DNA of 64,000 nt from Mermis nigrescens (GCA_036768485.1 JAVLUZ010000705.1:62001-126000); one strand, 5' to 3'; positions 1-19,587 are shown, numbered from the stretch's first letter. The notes: generated from the letters alone by a model not told the origin. Program-made: numbers and translations.

Positions 1-2407
1 ATGTTAAGCCTGTGGAGGTATAATATGGATGCATCATATATCTTGGTAAGTATGGGGTATACGTATTGAACAGGCCCCGATTTCGGCCCAAGCTCCGGCG
101 CCCCAGCCCCGGCTGGAAGAGCGGCCCGGCACATCTCTAATTTTAAGTACAAACGCTTATTTTTGGAATGGCAGAATGTTCAATTCGTTAATTCAGACAC
201 TTTTCTTTCATTGTTTTGTATATTTTTGATGTAAAAGGTCATCCCATTGCCTTTATTTTTATTTGTTTTCATGCAAATTCACCACAAAAATTCATGAAGA
301 ATAAAGTGCAACAAATTAGGTAGCTAAATTTGACAGTAGATAGCAAAATTAGTACTCATTCAACCTCACCCTCCAAGAAAACTCATTTTACTCCCCCCCA
401 ACCTCACCCAGAACTTCTGACCGTGTGCATATATGCGGAAAGTCGTACTTTTCTGCGCTTCAATCTTCACCTGCCTATTCATAAATTCAACCAAAACGAC
501 GTTACTTCCTTCCCATGGATCGGAAATAATATTTATGTATTCAGCTAAGATTTTTCGTCTGGTTCGACACTACTTTTTAGGGTTATTTATTACAAATACA
601 AAAATTGTTTGAAACAAAAATAAATAACCACCGATCTATTGTTTTTTTTACTTTAGCGCCAGCCCTTTGACGCGAGTGCTACGGAAACATCGATGTTTGC
701 GCAGGGAATCTTCCACTAAAGCAATCATAAATTTTATACGAGCAAATTAATGCTATTATCATTAGAGCCTTTAGGCTTAATCCATCGTCCGTAGTCCGTG
801 CATGCACAATAAACAAAAATTTTCACAAATCCTATAGAAATTTTTTATTTACTCAAATTTTTTGTGCAATAAAAACATTAACGTAATGAAATTTTCATTT
901 TCGCCAGACGACTCAAGTACGCGCGGCGAAAAAATAGAAGATAGCAGACATGCACAACATTGGAATTCTGGGGGAGGGTGAAATTTTAAGTAATTTTTTG
1001 GGCTCAGAAATGGAGTACACGAGTCAAAAATATCTATCTTCGGCGTTTCTAACGATGCTCTATTTTGAAAAGCATAAAAACATTTTAAAAAATTTGAAAA
1101 AAATCAAAAAATTGGGATAAATTGAATGAAGTGTAGTCCAAAAGTCAGTGCATATATGGCGCGAAGCGCCGAAAATGTGTCACTTTTGAGCAATTAAATG
1201 GCTAAAAACGCATAAAACAGCATCGTATCTACGAATTTTCTGGAAACTTTTGGAAAATCGCGAATTCTCGGGGCACACATGCACACTGAGGGGAGAGGGG
1301 GGACCCCCCTACCACAACTCTTGAAAGGCATACCCCCTCAGGCCATTTGTAGACCAAAACCTATTGTTGTACTTATGAAAAAAACGCCAAACGATGCCCA
1401 GCAGTATAATCTGAATTAGTTTTCGAGTCTCACTACTGTCCATTCATTCAATCAGACACTTTTTGTCCATCATTCTGTCCATATTTGATAGTTCAAGTCA
1501 TTTCATCGTTCTTTTTATCATTTATTTTCATGCAAACTTAATTACGAATATTCAAGAAGAGTAAAACACAACGAATTAAAGGATTTTTACGGGTTGTAAC
1601 GGCGGGTGGGGGGTTAAGGAGCGTCGAAAATATCTCAAAAAACAACATATATTCAACATTTTAGCGCCATAATTAGCCATAAAAATTAATCATTTACCCC
1701 CCTGGAATTGTGTTTACCGAGCGGGGGTAAAAACTTTCATAGGAAGGTGAAGAACATCCTTTTTTGTTTTTGTACGGGACAAAGATTTTGAGGCTCGTAC
1801 AAAGATTTTGGAGCGATCTTTGTACATCTTTGCACACAAAGTATAAGCAGTTTTTGGCAGATTTTCGATTGTAGGAAGAAAAATCGAAGTTTTTGTACAA
1901 AAAAGAAAACAGTATGTATGACAAATGAAAAGCGTCCAAACTAGGCCCAATAATTGACCTTGTTGTTCGAGAAAGCTGAAAAACTAAATACGTATATGAA
2001 GCGCTAAAAATGTATAAATTTTCGAACGATTCTCACTAATTCAATTTTCACTTATTTGCTTCAGATTGATCTGCTGGTATTAGAAGCTCAAAAAGTGGTT
2101 TCTAACAAAATCAAACGGACCATATATACGAAAGACGTCATTCTGTATTATATTTCGGTGCAAAAACGTTGAAATAGGTGAAAGATATAAAAGACAGATA
2201 AATATAACGCGTGTAATTTGTTCGAAGACTTTTTCGGAGCGTAATTATTTATAAACACCCAAAACGATTCTATGCGAAAAACATATTGACGGAATGAAAG
2301 ATGGCTTGGAGATGGACACAAAATTCAAAAAATGACATAATCAAATAAATGAGAATAATGTATTGAAAAAATAAAAAAAACGAAAAAAACGATAAAAATG
2401 CATCCAC
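1..2407. other. Kindlin downstream intron with dispersed repeats, no further exon seen
   Basis: No kindlin exon could be recognised here on the minus strand. Roughly 935-1620 belongs to a dispersed repeat family (GGAATTCTGGGGGAGGGTG at its start) with copies at about 4050-5130 and 38040-38460. Roughly 130-330 resembles 1440-1600 and 4975-5070 (the CAGACACTTTT...TCCAT block). A copy of the GC hairpin GGCGCGAAGCGCC lies at 1158-1170. Confidence 0.55.
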
Positions 2408-8468
<6,061 letters not shown>

Positions 8469-9999
8469 GAATTCCGATAAACACTCTCGCACTAACGATC
8501 AAATAGCAATAGCACTTTGAAATAACTACATATAAAAGAATTATGTCGCCGTAGGCTAGCAAAAAAAGGCCAAAGCATCAAATAGAAGTAGGTATTTTAA
8601 GAGTAGGTGGTTAGCTTTATTAGAGTTAAGGTATAACAAAGACAATCCTATTCATGGGGTCAACAAGAATATGCATATGCAACTGCTAAGGTAGTCTGTT
8701 AAGCTAGTCTGTGCACAAAAAATCATTTTGGAGTCAACCTCATAATCAGCTCCTGCATTCGACATCCAAAAATCAAGGGGTAAGTCAGCTGCACTTTTAA
8801 ACAGTTTTCATTAAATAAAAATCAGTATTCATCACATATCCATACGCAAGCTAAAAAGCAGAATGAGGGTTTCGTCATAAATCGTTAAAAATCAATTCAG
8901 CTTCCCAACAAAACTAGCAGAAAAGTTAAAAGGTGTGGAATGAAAGTTTCAAAAACATACGTCCAATCACAGTTTACTATTCAACAGTGTTTAAGGATAG
9001 GCAGTTTTAACATTTATCTTGCAATCGATTTATTCCTAATTTTTCTTCGACTTGGGCTTAGTTTTAGATAAAGCAGAATTTTAGGGCTGCTTAAGTCGAT
9101 ATTACTCCCGCTCAGGTCGAAATATAGCTACTTAGGTCGACTTATAGACGTTTGACGAAAATTTACATAAATTTGCATATCACGTTTAAAAAAGCATTTT
9201 TTAAGAGAAACGATTAGTACATTCGTCATCAGCGTATCGCTAATGACATCAAAAACATTTTTTGGCGAAAAACTGTAAAAACATGAATCTTATGTACTAG
9301 TGCTAAAACAGGGAAAACGTGAATTTAGCAATACACCCAAACTCCGGATCGTATTTCGGAAAACGATGGATAGTTTTGAGTCAAATTTGTTTTCCGCGCC
9401 TTATTTTTACCATTTCAGCCACTACTTTTTTCCATTTTTTGTCTATTTGTTAACCAAAATTTTGAAAGATGGAAAAAAATTTTAAGCTTGGTTTGCATTT
9501 GTGGAAAATTACTGTAAAGTAAAAATGCGTTTCAGAGGGGTAAAGTTTCTAATTTTCAGGCGCTTCACGCCGAATTGGTTTAATTTTATTATTTAATATT
9601 GGTGTTAAGGCCGCGCCTCGCCAATTGCAGACTTTTATTGACAACTTGCTCTAGAATTCACTATGATTGAAAATCCTCATTTTCTGCACAGATTTGGACA
9701 ATTTTTCAAATGCAAAATGGAATTAGAGAGGTAGTTTTAAATTTTCTTATAATAAATTATTGACTCTTCATAATCAAAAGCGACTTGAAGTAGGAAACTC
9801 GTCTTTAACAGAAAGTAACGCATCACTGATCGTGATATTCCTAGTAGAGCGCAAAATTTTTATACACATAATAAACCAACCCTACATGGATATAACAGGG
9901 GGTGGGGGATATCCTCACCAAAGTTGGTCGTCCCCATCAACCTGAAGCAAGAAAATTTCTGACCCCACACCCCCAAAATTTCAAGCCGTTACATGTGCA
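8469..9999. other. Upstream region of kindlin, no gene seen
   Basis: This is the presumed promoter side of the kindlin gene. No TATA box or other clear core-promoter element could be assigned, and no convincing exon was found on either strand. Only A/T-rich unique-looking sequence and a diverged GC-hairpin motif (GGCGCTTCACGCC, about 9559) are visible. Confidence 0.5.
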
Positions 10000-10244
10000 G
10001 GCCCGTATCAAGGATTTTGTTTCGGGGTGAGAGGGCACGATCCAAATTTTTTAAAAACATAAGGATGACCAAACGATGAATTGAAAAAACGTTTAACGAC
10101 CAGTCACGCTGTACACTTTTCTGAATTTTGCTACCCAGATGCCTTAAATATGGTGAGAATTCAATGGACAACCTCTTGAACAAATATCATTTTCTGCACG
10201 AAACCAGTGCAGAACGAGACATAGATGCAAAATACGCTCTAGGT

Positions 10245-10567
10245 TAAATAAAAACTAATAATAGAGTGCTTAAACCGCGCACTTGGGACTAAATAGACTC
10301 GAATTATAATTGTGAAATTCGGCGCGAAGCGTGGAAAATCTTTTCGATTTTCGGCTAAAAAAGCATAGGGGAAGCAGACCCGTATCCAGAAGGGATAAAG
10401 GGGGCATGTGTTTCCCCCAGAACGAAATATGAGAACAACTTTCCCTTCACTCCCTCTCTGCTTTTTACAGTCAAAAATCGCAAAAAATTTTTGGCACTTG
10501 GCGCTGAATTTCACAATTATAATTAGAGCCTATCTAGTCCCAAGCGCGGGATTTAAACACTCAATTT
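10245..10567. repeat. Hairpin-type MITE with about 60-bp terminal inverted repeats
   Basis: The left arm (about 10262-10325) reads GAGTGCTTAAACCGCGCACT and continues to GTGAAATTCGGCGC. The right arm (about 10504-10564) is its reverse complement with few mismatches (GCGCTGAATTTCACAATTAT ... CGCGGGATTTAAACACTC). The interior contains a CCCGTATCCAG motif and G-rich sequence. A one-ended relative lies at about 20630-20670. It is non-coding. Confidence 0.75.
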
Positions 10568-10619
10568 CCAGTCTTTGTACAACGTAAAGCATACTTTGCA
10601 TCTAGAGCTGCACACTTTG

Positions 10620-10700
10620 CAAATTTTACTACCCGGGTACCCGGCTATTTCATTACCCGGGTACCCGGGTAATTCGGGTATACCCGGGTATACCCGGGTA
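10620..10700. repeat. ACCCGGGT palindromic simple repeat
   Basis: Clustered TACCCGGGTACCCGG units. Similar clusters lie at 13985-14070 and 17645-17705, always near a common block (CACTTTGCAGATTTTACTACCCGGG). Confidence 0.8.
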
Positions 10701-10777
10701 GGACCTTAGATAAAAGAGAATGCAGTGAACATTGTTTATTTTCGGTTGACAGCAGTGATCGTACAGGGTCAGATCTT

Positions 10778-10816
10778 CACCCCCGGTCGGGGTCGGGGTC
10801 GGGGTTGGGGTTGAAG
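10778..10816. repeat. (GGGGTC)n tract
   Basis: Tandem GGGGTC/GGGGTT hexamers on the plus strand; a second tract is at 12538-12595. Several runs of four G make G-quadruplex formation plausible. The tract is internal, so it is not evidence of a telomere. Confidence 0.7.
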
Positions 10817-11029
10817 ATTAACAATTAACATTGCATGATTACATACCAATTTAAAAAGGATAAAAACGATACTTCACTTGCTTATAGAGAATACTAATAA
10901 AGCTGGTTAAGTTCAAGATTTTATTTTCATTCCAAGTTCAAACATGGTTTTAGCAATTTAGCATTACTTTCAATTTTAATCACTAATCGCTCTCGCTTTT
11001 TCGCATTCTTCCACAGTTTTTTCTTAACG

Positions 11030-12285
11030 GTATTCTATGGCGCACTGATTGTGAGGAACCAACGGCGCGAAGCGCCAAAAATTTTCGAAATTTTTACCGT
11101 TTTCATGTAGAATTTACGGCCTTTTTATTGACAAACACTTCGTAAATCATAAGTGGCGCAAAGCACCAAGAAATTCAGTCATTTTTTACCGCCCTTAACA
11201 TGTTGTATAGATATATGAATACTGAAAACTAATAGTCTGACAGAGCAGAACAGGAAAACTACGAATTATAAACTTAGTATGAAGATATTTTGACTGATCC
11301 AGGCTTTTAAACGCAATGCTGGAGCTTTACAAAAAGAAAGACAATCATCGGCGGTGCTATGCGCAGGAAAATTTTGACGTTTTTACTCTTTAAACTCAAT
11401 TTATACCGCTTTAATCATACAGAAAAGATAAACTAATTGCGGCGCGAAGCGCCAGAAATTTTTAAAAATTCTTAATCCTTTTACCTTTTCTGTCCTCCTA
11501 AATATCTCTTTGCACGTGTAAAACGAGATAGTACGGCTGGGGGTCTGGGGTGGCGCGCTCAAGCGCCCCCAACGGGGTCCGGGGCAGAACCCCGGAAAAT
11601 TTTGTAAAAAAGCACTCTAATTTATTAGTAACGTTAAAATTTTCGCAAATCGGCAAAATCTCGGTTCTGGATTAAGCCCAAAAAAACTTAAAATTGATGA
11701 ACTCCTACACTGCACAAAACTTCTGAGCTGAAATGCGTTTTTCGACCTTTGCTAAGTGAGAGCAGCAACGGGTCGCAACCAATAAGTCATTGAAAGATGT
11801 ATCAATGAGAATTTTGTTCTTACCGTTTTCAGGCCCATTTGTGGCCTTCTTATTAAATAGTTCAGAAAACAGAAAATGCGCAAAAACACAAGAAAATTTG
11901 GCCTTTCCTTTCATTTAAAATAGAATTATGCGTTCTTGTAAACAAAGATAAACAAAGCAGAGATGGTACGCAAACATTTTCGCACTTTTACTATTATGTT
12001 CAACAAGCATGTGCAGTTTCATTCAATGAACTAATAGTGCATTAAATAACTAAAGTGATGCGAATTGCTAGATTATTTTAACAGATTCAAGCTTTTGAAC
12101 TCATCGGATCTGTATAACAATGAATAATAATGACTCAGCGCGAAGCGCCGGAAAATTTTGACGTTTGTGCCTTTTTGAACTCAATGTTCTGGACACATTG
12201 CGCCAGAAAAGTCAACATAATTTCTGAAAAATTTCGGAGGGGGGTATGTGCCCCCACTGCCCCCCTGGCTACGCCTATGATTCCG
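11030..12285. repeat. Copy 1 of a 1.3-kb dispersed repeat (TAGGCGTAGC-ended family)
   Basis: It can be aligned by eye with 18120-19425 over almost its whole length. Shared blocks include TTTACGGCCTTT, CAACGGGTCGC, CCGTTTTCAGGCCCATTTGT and CGAAGCGCCGGAAAATTTTG. The right end is CTGGCTACGCCTATGA. No transposase-like coding was seen. Confidence 0.7.
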
Positions 12286-12604
12286 TGTGTCAGTAATTTT
12301 GGCGCACTTTATGGTGATAAATATGCGAACATGTATGTAAGTGTTAAAAACATGGCGACTAGGCGTACATTTTATGAAATACCGCAAGTGTAGAGTTTAA
12401 CATATTCATTATGCTCGTGAATGAATCGTCCTTGTTCCGACTTTATTTGGTATTTATACAATCCTCCTATGTACCAAAGAATAAAATGCTATATTTCACC
12501 CCCGAAAAAAGATTCAACCCCAACTCGAAAAATCTTGCCCCCGGTCGGGGGTCGGGGTTAAGGCCGGGGTTTTTCGGGGTCGGGGTCGGGGTCTCGCGTA
12601 CGAT

Positions 12605-13560
12605 CACTGGTTGACAGTGAGGTATAGGGCAAAGTGATATTTAAGCACTAAAATTATTGAAAAATTAATGCAAGATTAAATAGAATCAAGGCTTTAATCT
12701 GAAGAATTCGTATGCAATTAATGAAATTTAAGTCATTTTCATAATTCAAAGCAAAAAATTGTGAAGCAGGTTTTGTATCGTCATAGCGTCATTAAAACAT
12801 TTGAAGCAGGAAAACACATTGACGAAAAGCAATTTTGAAATCAACCAGAAATGAAAATTTATTCAAAAACAAGTCTTTCTGGAGCTAACTGCAGAGGCGT
12901 AGTCAGAATTTTGGTTCGAGGGCATAAACGTTTTCATGTAGAATTTACGGCCTTTCTATTGACAAACAGTTCGGAATTCATAAGTGGCGCAAAGTGCCAA
13001 GAAATTTAGTCATTTTTTCCACCCTTAATATTTTGTAGATGTATCAATGAAAATTTTGTTATTACCGTTTTCAGGCCCATTTATGACCTTCTTATTAACA
13101 AAAGTAGTTCAGAGAACAAGAAATGCGCAAAAACATAAGAAAATTTGGCCATTCCTTTTATTTAAAATAGGATTATGTGTCTTTGTAAAGAAAGACAAAC
13201 GAAACAAAGAATAGACAAACTGGTACACAAAAGACAAAAAAAGCAGAGAATAGACAAACTGGTACGCAATCATTTTCTTACTTTTACTATTAAGCTCAAC
13301 AAGCATGCGCAGTTTCATTCAACGAACAAATAGTGCATTAAATTACTAAAGTGATGTGAAGTTTTGGATTATTTTAGCTGATTCAAGCTTTTAAATTCAT
13401 TGGATCTATATAGCAATAAATAATAATGACTTGGCGCGAAGCGCCGGAAAATTTTGACGTTTTTGTCTTTTTGAACTCAATTTTCTGGACACACATTAGT
13501 CCAACAAAAAAATCAACAATATTTCTTGAAAATTTTGGGGGGCTACGCCTATGGCTGACT
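12605..13560. repeat. Copy 2 of the same repeat, shortened
   Basis: 12605-12925 matches 17740-18055 closely (AAGCAGGTTTTGTATC, AAACACATTGACG blocks). 12890-13560 corresponds to 18026-19425 with a large internal deletion. Ends resemble an inverted pair: AGAGGCGTAGTCAGAATTTT at left and GGGCTACGCCTATGGC at right. Confidence 0.7.
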
Positions 13561-15094
13561 GCATTTGGGACATCGATAGGCTTTGAATCAGGTCTAACTA
13601 AAACAGTTGCGCGCACGATGTGAATAAAAGTTGCAGTCTAAATTTATATAATGGTCACAGAAGTAAATGCATTAGAAAAAAGCGTCGCTAGCAGATAAAT
13701 TCTTGTTTAAATTTGTTTACAATAGAGAATAAGAAGAATTCGGCACAAATAAAATAATTTAACTAAAGACCTGAATGATGGAATTTGCCTAAACCGTATG
13801 TGCGATATACTGTGACAATAGGAAATATTAACAGACTCGCTTATTTAACAATATACGGTTGATTATATCAAATCACATTTACATTGTGATTCAATCGCAC
13901 TTTAGAAGCAATACGTTTCTAGGTTTCTAATTCGATTCTTAGCACATATTGCATAACTGCAGTGCTAATTTTCCATTTTATGTTAGGGGATTCGGGTAGG
14001 ACCCGGGTAGTAAAACTATTTTCTACCCGGGTACCCGGGTATACCCGAGTACCCGTTCGGGTACCCGCGTGCACTCTAGTGCATCTATGTCTTCTGTTTT
14101 GCACAGGTTGTATGCAAAAATGAGATCTGTTCAAGAGGGTGTCCATTAAATTCTCACCATGTTTTAGGCATCTGGGTAGCAAAAATTACAAAATGTATAG
14201 CTCTCATGGTCGTAAAATGTCTTTTTTAGTTTTCTTCATCCTTTGGTCACCCTGACGTTTTGAAAAAATTTTGGTCGTTCCCCCTTTGAAACAAAAATCC
14301 TGGACATGGGCCTGGGGGAAAAAGGAAAAATCATTCTCATATTTCACTTCGGGGGGAAGGGGTACGACGTGCCCCCATCCCTCTGGATACGGGCCTGCAT
14401 GTAGGTAAAGTATGGTGCGACCGTATCGAGGATTTTGTTTTGGGGAAAGGGGATGACCGAAACTTTTTAGGTATAAGGGGGACCAAGATGAATTACAAAG
14501 ACGTTTTACAACCACTAGACTTGTACATTTTGTAGATTTTGCTACCCAAGTTCTTTAAATATGGTTAAATTATAGGGACACATCTCTCTCTTCCATGCTA
14601 GGGTCTGGGGTATTCTCAAGCGCCTTCCAGCAGGCTGGAAAATTTTGCGAAAAATACCTTCAAGTGGAATTATAAGCTTAAAATTTTGGTACTCCGACCA
14701 TACCTGGGCAATGGATCTTGGTTCTGTGGGTACTGGAACCCCTTTTGCTGAGGTTGGTTGGTTGGTCAATGAAGAGGTTGATTGTGAGAAGGTTGACATA
14801 AGGGCAGGTCCATATCCATGATTTTATATAGAGGAAACCGAAAATTTAGAATCCAGATATCTCGAGAACCAAAAGGAGATAGACGAAAATAAAGGCAGTT
14901 TTGAGCGTATCTCGGCAAGCTCAATATAACGATGAAGAAAATTTTTAAATAATCCTAACTTTATTTTATATTGATTGATCCCTATACAACAAATTTATTG
15001 AGTGCTCTCTCATCATTCAATAGACAAATGATTTCCCAGCTTCTATCTTGTATTTAATTCTTGTCCTTTTCAAAGGCAAACAATACAGAAACAA

Positions 15095-15260
15095 TTCGGC
15101 GCAAAGTGCCAAAAGAAATTTGACATCTTTTACATGTCTATATCAAATTTGAACGGTCTTGTGCAGGCTGGAAGACAGAAAATTTAGATAAGCAATAACT
15201 CCGACGCGAAGCGCTGGAAAAAATTTTGTGATCCGGCACTTAGCGCCGGAAAAAATTGAC
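15095..15260. repeat. GC-hairpin repeats, first cluster
   Basis: Three degenerate copies of the 17-base GC hairpin, at about 15098, 15201 and 15233. Each is followed by an A-rich run and a TTGACAT-type block. Confidence 0.65.
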
Positions 15261-15909
15261 ATGCTATCCATGGCTAACTCGAATTTTAGCGATTTTGAGC
15301 GGTTTAGAAGACAAAACTATGCAGGAGCGAAGCAGTAAATGTGAAGCGTGCTAATCGCCGAGAATTTTGCGTTTACTGGCTCGAAAGTACGCTAAAAACC
15401 TGTTTTAGCGATGTTTCAGACAAATTTCTTTCAAAATTTTTTAGTGAATCTTAAAAGCGTGATCGAACAGTGCATAGAATATGAACATTGAATGAACACA
15501 ACACATGATCTTGTTTGTCCTAAGCCCAGAGGAAAACAGTAATTAGCATATCTCTTGTTATCCAGCAATTTAAAATTATGACTTTCCTTCACTAGCGGAT
15601 CCAGGAAAAAATTTTCTCGGGGGCGGTCTGAAAATTTGAAGTCAGATATCTCGAGAACCACTAGGAAATAAGTGAAAATAAGGGCAATTTGGAGCGTATC
15701 TCGGTAGCTCTAAAAGATGGTGAAGACAAATTTTAAACTGAAATTTCAAAAATTTTTAACCTTACTCAATATTGATATGCAGGAAATCGATCATTTAAGC
15801 TATCTGCACAACCAATTGCTTATAATGCAATTCACGAGTGATCTCTTATCTCCTGTCTTTGTATTTAATCATTGTGCTTTACAGAGGAAGATTATACAGA
15901 TAATAAATC

Positions 15910-16250
15910 ATTCGGCGCGAAGCGCCAAAAAAATTGACATATTCTGCAGGTCAAGCTCAAATTTGAGCGGTTTAGAGTGGGCTATAAGACAAGCAACACA
16001 GATGAACAATAAATCCGGCGCGAAGCGCCGGAAAAGAATTTCATGTTTTTTTATGTCATAACCTAACTTTGAGCTGTTTTGAGTGAGCTGAAAGGCAAAA
16101 ATATAGCTTAACAAAGAATCCAGCGCACAGCGCTGGAAAGAAATTGACATGCCCTCTATGTCTAAATCCCATTTGAGCGATTTTTAGCGTTTAGAGGACA
16201 CAGCCATATATAAAAAATACATAAATCCAATGCGAAGCGCAGGAAAATGT
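15910..16250. repeat. About 104-bp tandem array with a GC hairpin in each unit
   Basis: Hairpin motifs at 15914, 16015, 16120 and 16227 are 101-107 bp apart. Each is followed by AAAAAATTGACAT-like and AAATTTGAGCGGTTTT-like blocks. The forms include CCGGCGCGAAGCGCCGG and CCAGCGCACAGCGCTGG, so the arm change is compensated. Further copies at 17361 (CTGGCGCGAAGCGCCAG), 11441, 11064, 13433, 19272 and 41258 are dispersed. Confidence 0.75.
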
Positions 16251-17739
16251 TAAGTTTGCATAATTTAAAAGACGCTAAAAACCTATATTGGCTGTGTTTT
16301 AAAAGTGTTCAACTAATTTTCCATGTTTCCTTTCGGGGACCCTTTGTAGGAAAATTTCTTTTCCATTTCGGAGATAGGGTGGTCCTGCCCAATGAGCCCA
16401 ACGATCACACATTTACATTACCCGACTATGCCTTGGACACAAAAAATGCAAGAAACATCCTCGCTTTTACAGCTGAAGGATCCGGGGGACGTGCTCAAAC
16501 GCTCCCAGCAGGACCCAAGGCGGAGCCCCGGAAAATTTTATGAAATAAAATTTTGGAATGAACGTTAAAACTGTCACAAAATCGGCCCAATTATGGTTCT
16601 GAACTCAGCCTAAAAACTGTTAACCAGCCTTTTCATACTTACAAACCATTACAAATTCTTGCTTTGAAATGCGTTCTGAACTGAAAAACGAAACAAAACG
16701 AAAAATTGCCGGTAAGTGACACACACCTTTAACACGATGTCCAACCAGCGTTATGAGTTTCAGCCGATAAATAGTATAGTACATCAGATCAGTGAAGCAC
16801 TGGAATATTTTGACTGCTTCAAACACAATGCTGGAACACTAAAACGGAAAATAATGATGAATCGGCGCAAAGCGTCGGAAATTTTTGACGTTTTGGATAT
16901 TTTAGCTGAATTTTGGGCGCATTCCAACGTAAATCTGCTGCTCAAAAAATTTTCAAAAAGGGTTATGGGGGTGGCCGCCCCCCGCCTCCTCCTAGATCTG
17001 CGCCTGTTTCTTTAATAGTCATGGAAAATCAGATAACCCCGTAGCTTCTAGTTATTGCGTTTTTCTGGATTACTTCTGTGGCTCGAGGTGATGAAGTACA
17101 ATTTTGGGATCTCTACTCTTTTACTCAATTATGTAGCTCCTTTAGGATACACACAATGTAAAGACGCCGTATATTCAGCGCAAAGCGCCAGAAAATTTTG
17201 ATATTATTATCCAAAGCTCAGCTCAATTTTGCTGTTTTCTGGAGATCAGAAATGGAAGAAATAAATCTGGCAAGGATGCGCCAGAAGATTACGATATTTT
17301 TTATCATTCTAAGGACAACTTTGAACCTTTCTAAAGTTTATTGATGCCGAAAGTATATCTGGCGCGAAGCGCCAGGAAATTTTGGCGTCTTTATCATTTT
17401 ATTATTTCGATTTCGCATCGCATCTTTTTTAGGATGAGAATTTCAAAAAAAATTTGTATGCCTGCCTATGCTATCTGAAAATAGCTTTTAGATTTAACTG
17501 ATGGCGCGGAGCGCTGAAAAATGGGTATTTTCTGCTACCAACGTACAAAACTGATAGTTTCACAAATAAAATTCTGAAAAAATTCAGGATAAATTCTCCC
17601 TCAATGCGGGCCTGCGCACAAGTAGTACTGCACACTTTGCAGATTTTACTACCCGGGTACCCGGCTATTCCATTTATTGGGTATGCGGGTATACCCGGAT
17701 AGGACCTTAGATGGAAGAGAATGCAGTGAACATCGTTCA

Positions 17740-19425
17740 TTTACGGTTTACAGTGAAATCTAGGCCAAAGTGATATCTAAGCAGTTGAATTATTGAAAAA
17801 TTAATGCAACATTAAATAGAATCGAGGCTGTAATCTGAAGAATCCGTATGCATTTAATGAAATTTAAGTCATTTCCATAATTCAAAGCAAAAAATTGTGA
17901 AGCAGGTTTTGTATCTGCATAGCGTCATTAAATCATTTGAAGCAGGAAAACACATTGACGGAAAGTAATTTCCAAATCAACAGGAAATGAAAATTTATTC
18001 AAAAACAAGTTCATCTGGAGCTGACTGCAGAGGCATAGCCAGGATTTTGGTTCGGGGGGCATGAACAAAAATTTTTTAATATTACTTTTGCATTGAATGC
18101 CAGTAACGTTATGTATAGTAAAACTGAGTTTTTCGACCTTTAGTAGTGTAGCCTAGCTAATTTATGGGTTTCTGACGATCAATAGTGTAAAGCGGTACGA
18201 AGTGCCGAAAATTTTTGGAATTCCTAACGTTTTCATATAGAATTTACGGCCTTTCTATTGATGAACAGTTTGGAATTCATAAGTGGGGCACAGTGCCAAG
18301 AAATTTAGTCATTTTAACGCCCTAACATTTTGTAGCTCTGTGAACTTATAGTCTGACAGAGGCAGAAAAATTATCAAAGTTGTACAAAACAGTTTTAACA
18401 GTTCAAGCTTCTAACAAGAAAACTGCGAATTACTAACTTTGCCTGAAGATATTTTGAGTGACTCAGGCTTTTAAACGCAATGCTGGAGCTTTACAAAAAG
18501 GAAGAACAGAGACTGGCGGCGCTATGCGCCGGAAAATTTCGACGTTTTTGCACATTAAACTCAATTTATACCGCTTAAATCATACAAAACAGACAAATTA
18601 ATGCCGGAGCGACACGCCGGAAATTTTGAGAAATTCCTAACCCTTTTACCTGGGTTGTTCTCCCTAAAATCTCATTGCACATGTACAACGAGATTTTACA
18701 GCAGCGGGATGTCTGGGGTGGCGAGCGGAGTTGGGGGCAGAGTCCGAAAAACTAAAAAACGTGGCCAAATTTCGGTTCTAAAGCAAGCCCAAAAACACTT
18801 AAAATTGATGAAATCATACTTTGCACAAAACTCCTGAGCTTAAATGCGTTTTCCGACCCCTGTTAATTACATAGCGCAGCAACGGGTCGCTGTTAATAAG
18901 ATATAGAAAGAAGTATCAATGAAAATTTTGTTCTTACCGTTTTCAGGCCCATTTGTGGCCTTCTTATCAACAAAATGCAGCTCAGAGAACAAGAAATGCG
19001 CAAAAACATAAGAAAATTTGGCATTCCTTTCATTTAAAATAGCATTATGTGTCCTTGTAAAGAGAGAAAACAAAGCAAAAAATAGACAAAGTGGTACAAA
19101 AAGACAAACAAAGCAGAGAATAGACAAACTGGTACACAGCAAGCATGCGCAGTTTCATTCAACGAACAAATAGTGCATTAAATTACTGAAGTGATGTGAA
19201 GTGCTGGATTATTTGACTGATTCAAGCTTTTAAGTTCATTGGATCTATATAGCAATAAATAATAATGACTTGGCGCGAAGCGCCGGTAAATTTTGACGTT
19301 TTTGCCTTTTTGAACTCAGTTTTCTGGACACACTTTATTGCAACAAAAAAATCAACAATATTTCTGAAAAATTTTGGGGGGCAGGTGCCCTAAATGCCCA
19401 CCCCCTCCTAGCTACGCCTATGGCT
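17740..19425. repeat. Copy 3 of the 1.3-kb dispersed repeat, longest version
   Basis: See 11030-12285 and 12605-13560 for its relatives. The left part is AGAGGCATAGCCAGGATTTT at 18026 and the right end is CCTAGCTACGCCTATGGC at 19408-19424, next to the scaffold gap. Only short ORFs occur. Confidence 0.7.
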
Positions 19426-19525
19426 NNNNNNNNNNNNNNNNNNNNNNNNNNNNNNNNNNNNNNNNNNNNNNNNNNNNNNNNNNNNNNNNNNNNNNNNNNN
19501 NNNNNNNNNNNNNNNNNNNNNNNNN
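19426..19525. other. Assembly gap (100 N)
   Basis: Exactly 100 N, a conventional placeholder of unknown true length, lying between a dispersed repeat and a minisatellite. Confidence 0.99.
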
Positions 19526-19587
19526 CTATGAGTGGAACCGGCTTCCTATCCTTCAACGTTATGTACGTTATAACACTGGAGGGGAGA

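Noticed and set aside
1694..1950. Two overlapping minus-strand ORFs as the next kindlin exon
   Set aside because: Neither shows the kindlin F1/F2 sequence (such as a DLNPKYD-type block) nor suitable splice sites.
10778..10816. Telomere-like repeat
   Set aside because: GGGGTC hexamers are interstitial, short, and sit among transposon fragments in both orientations.
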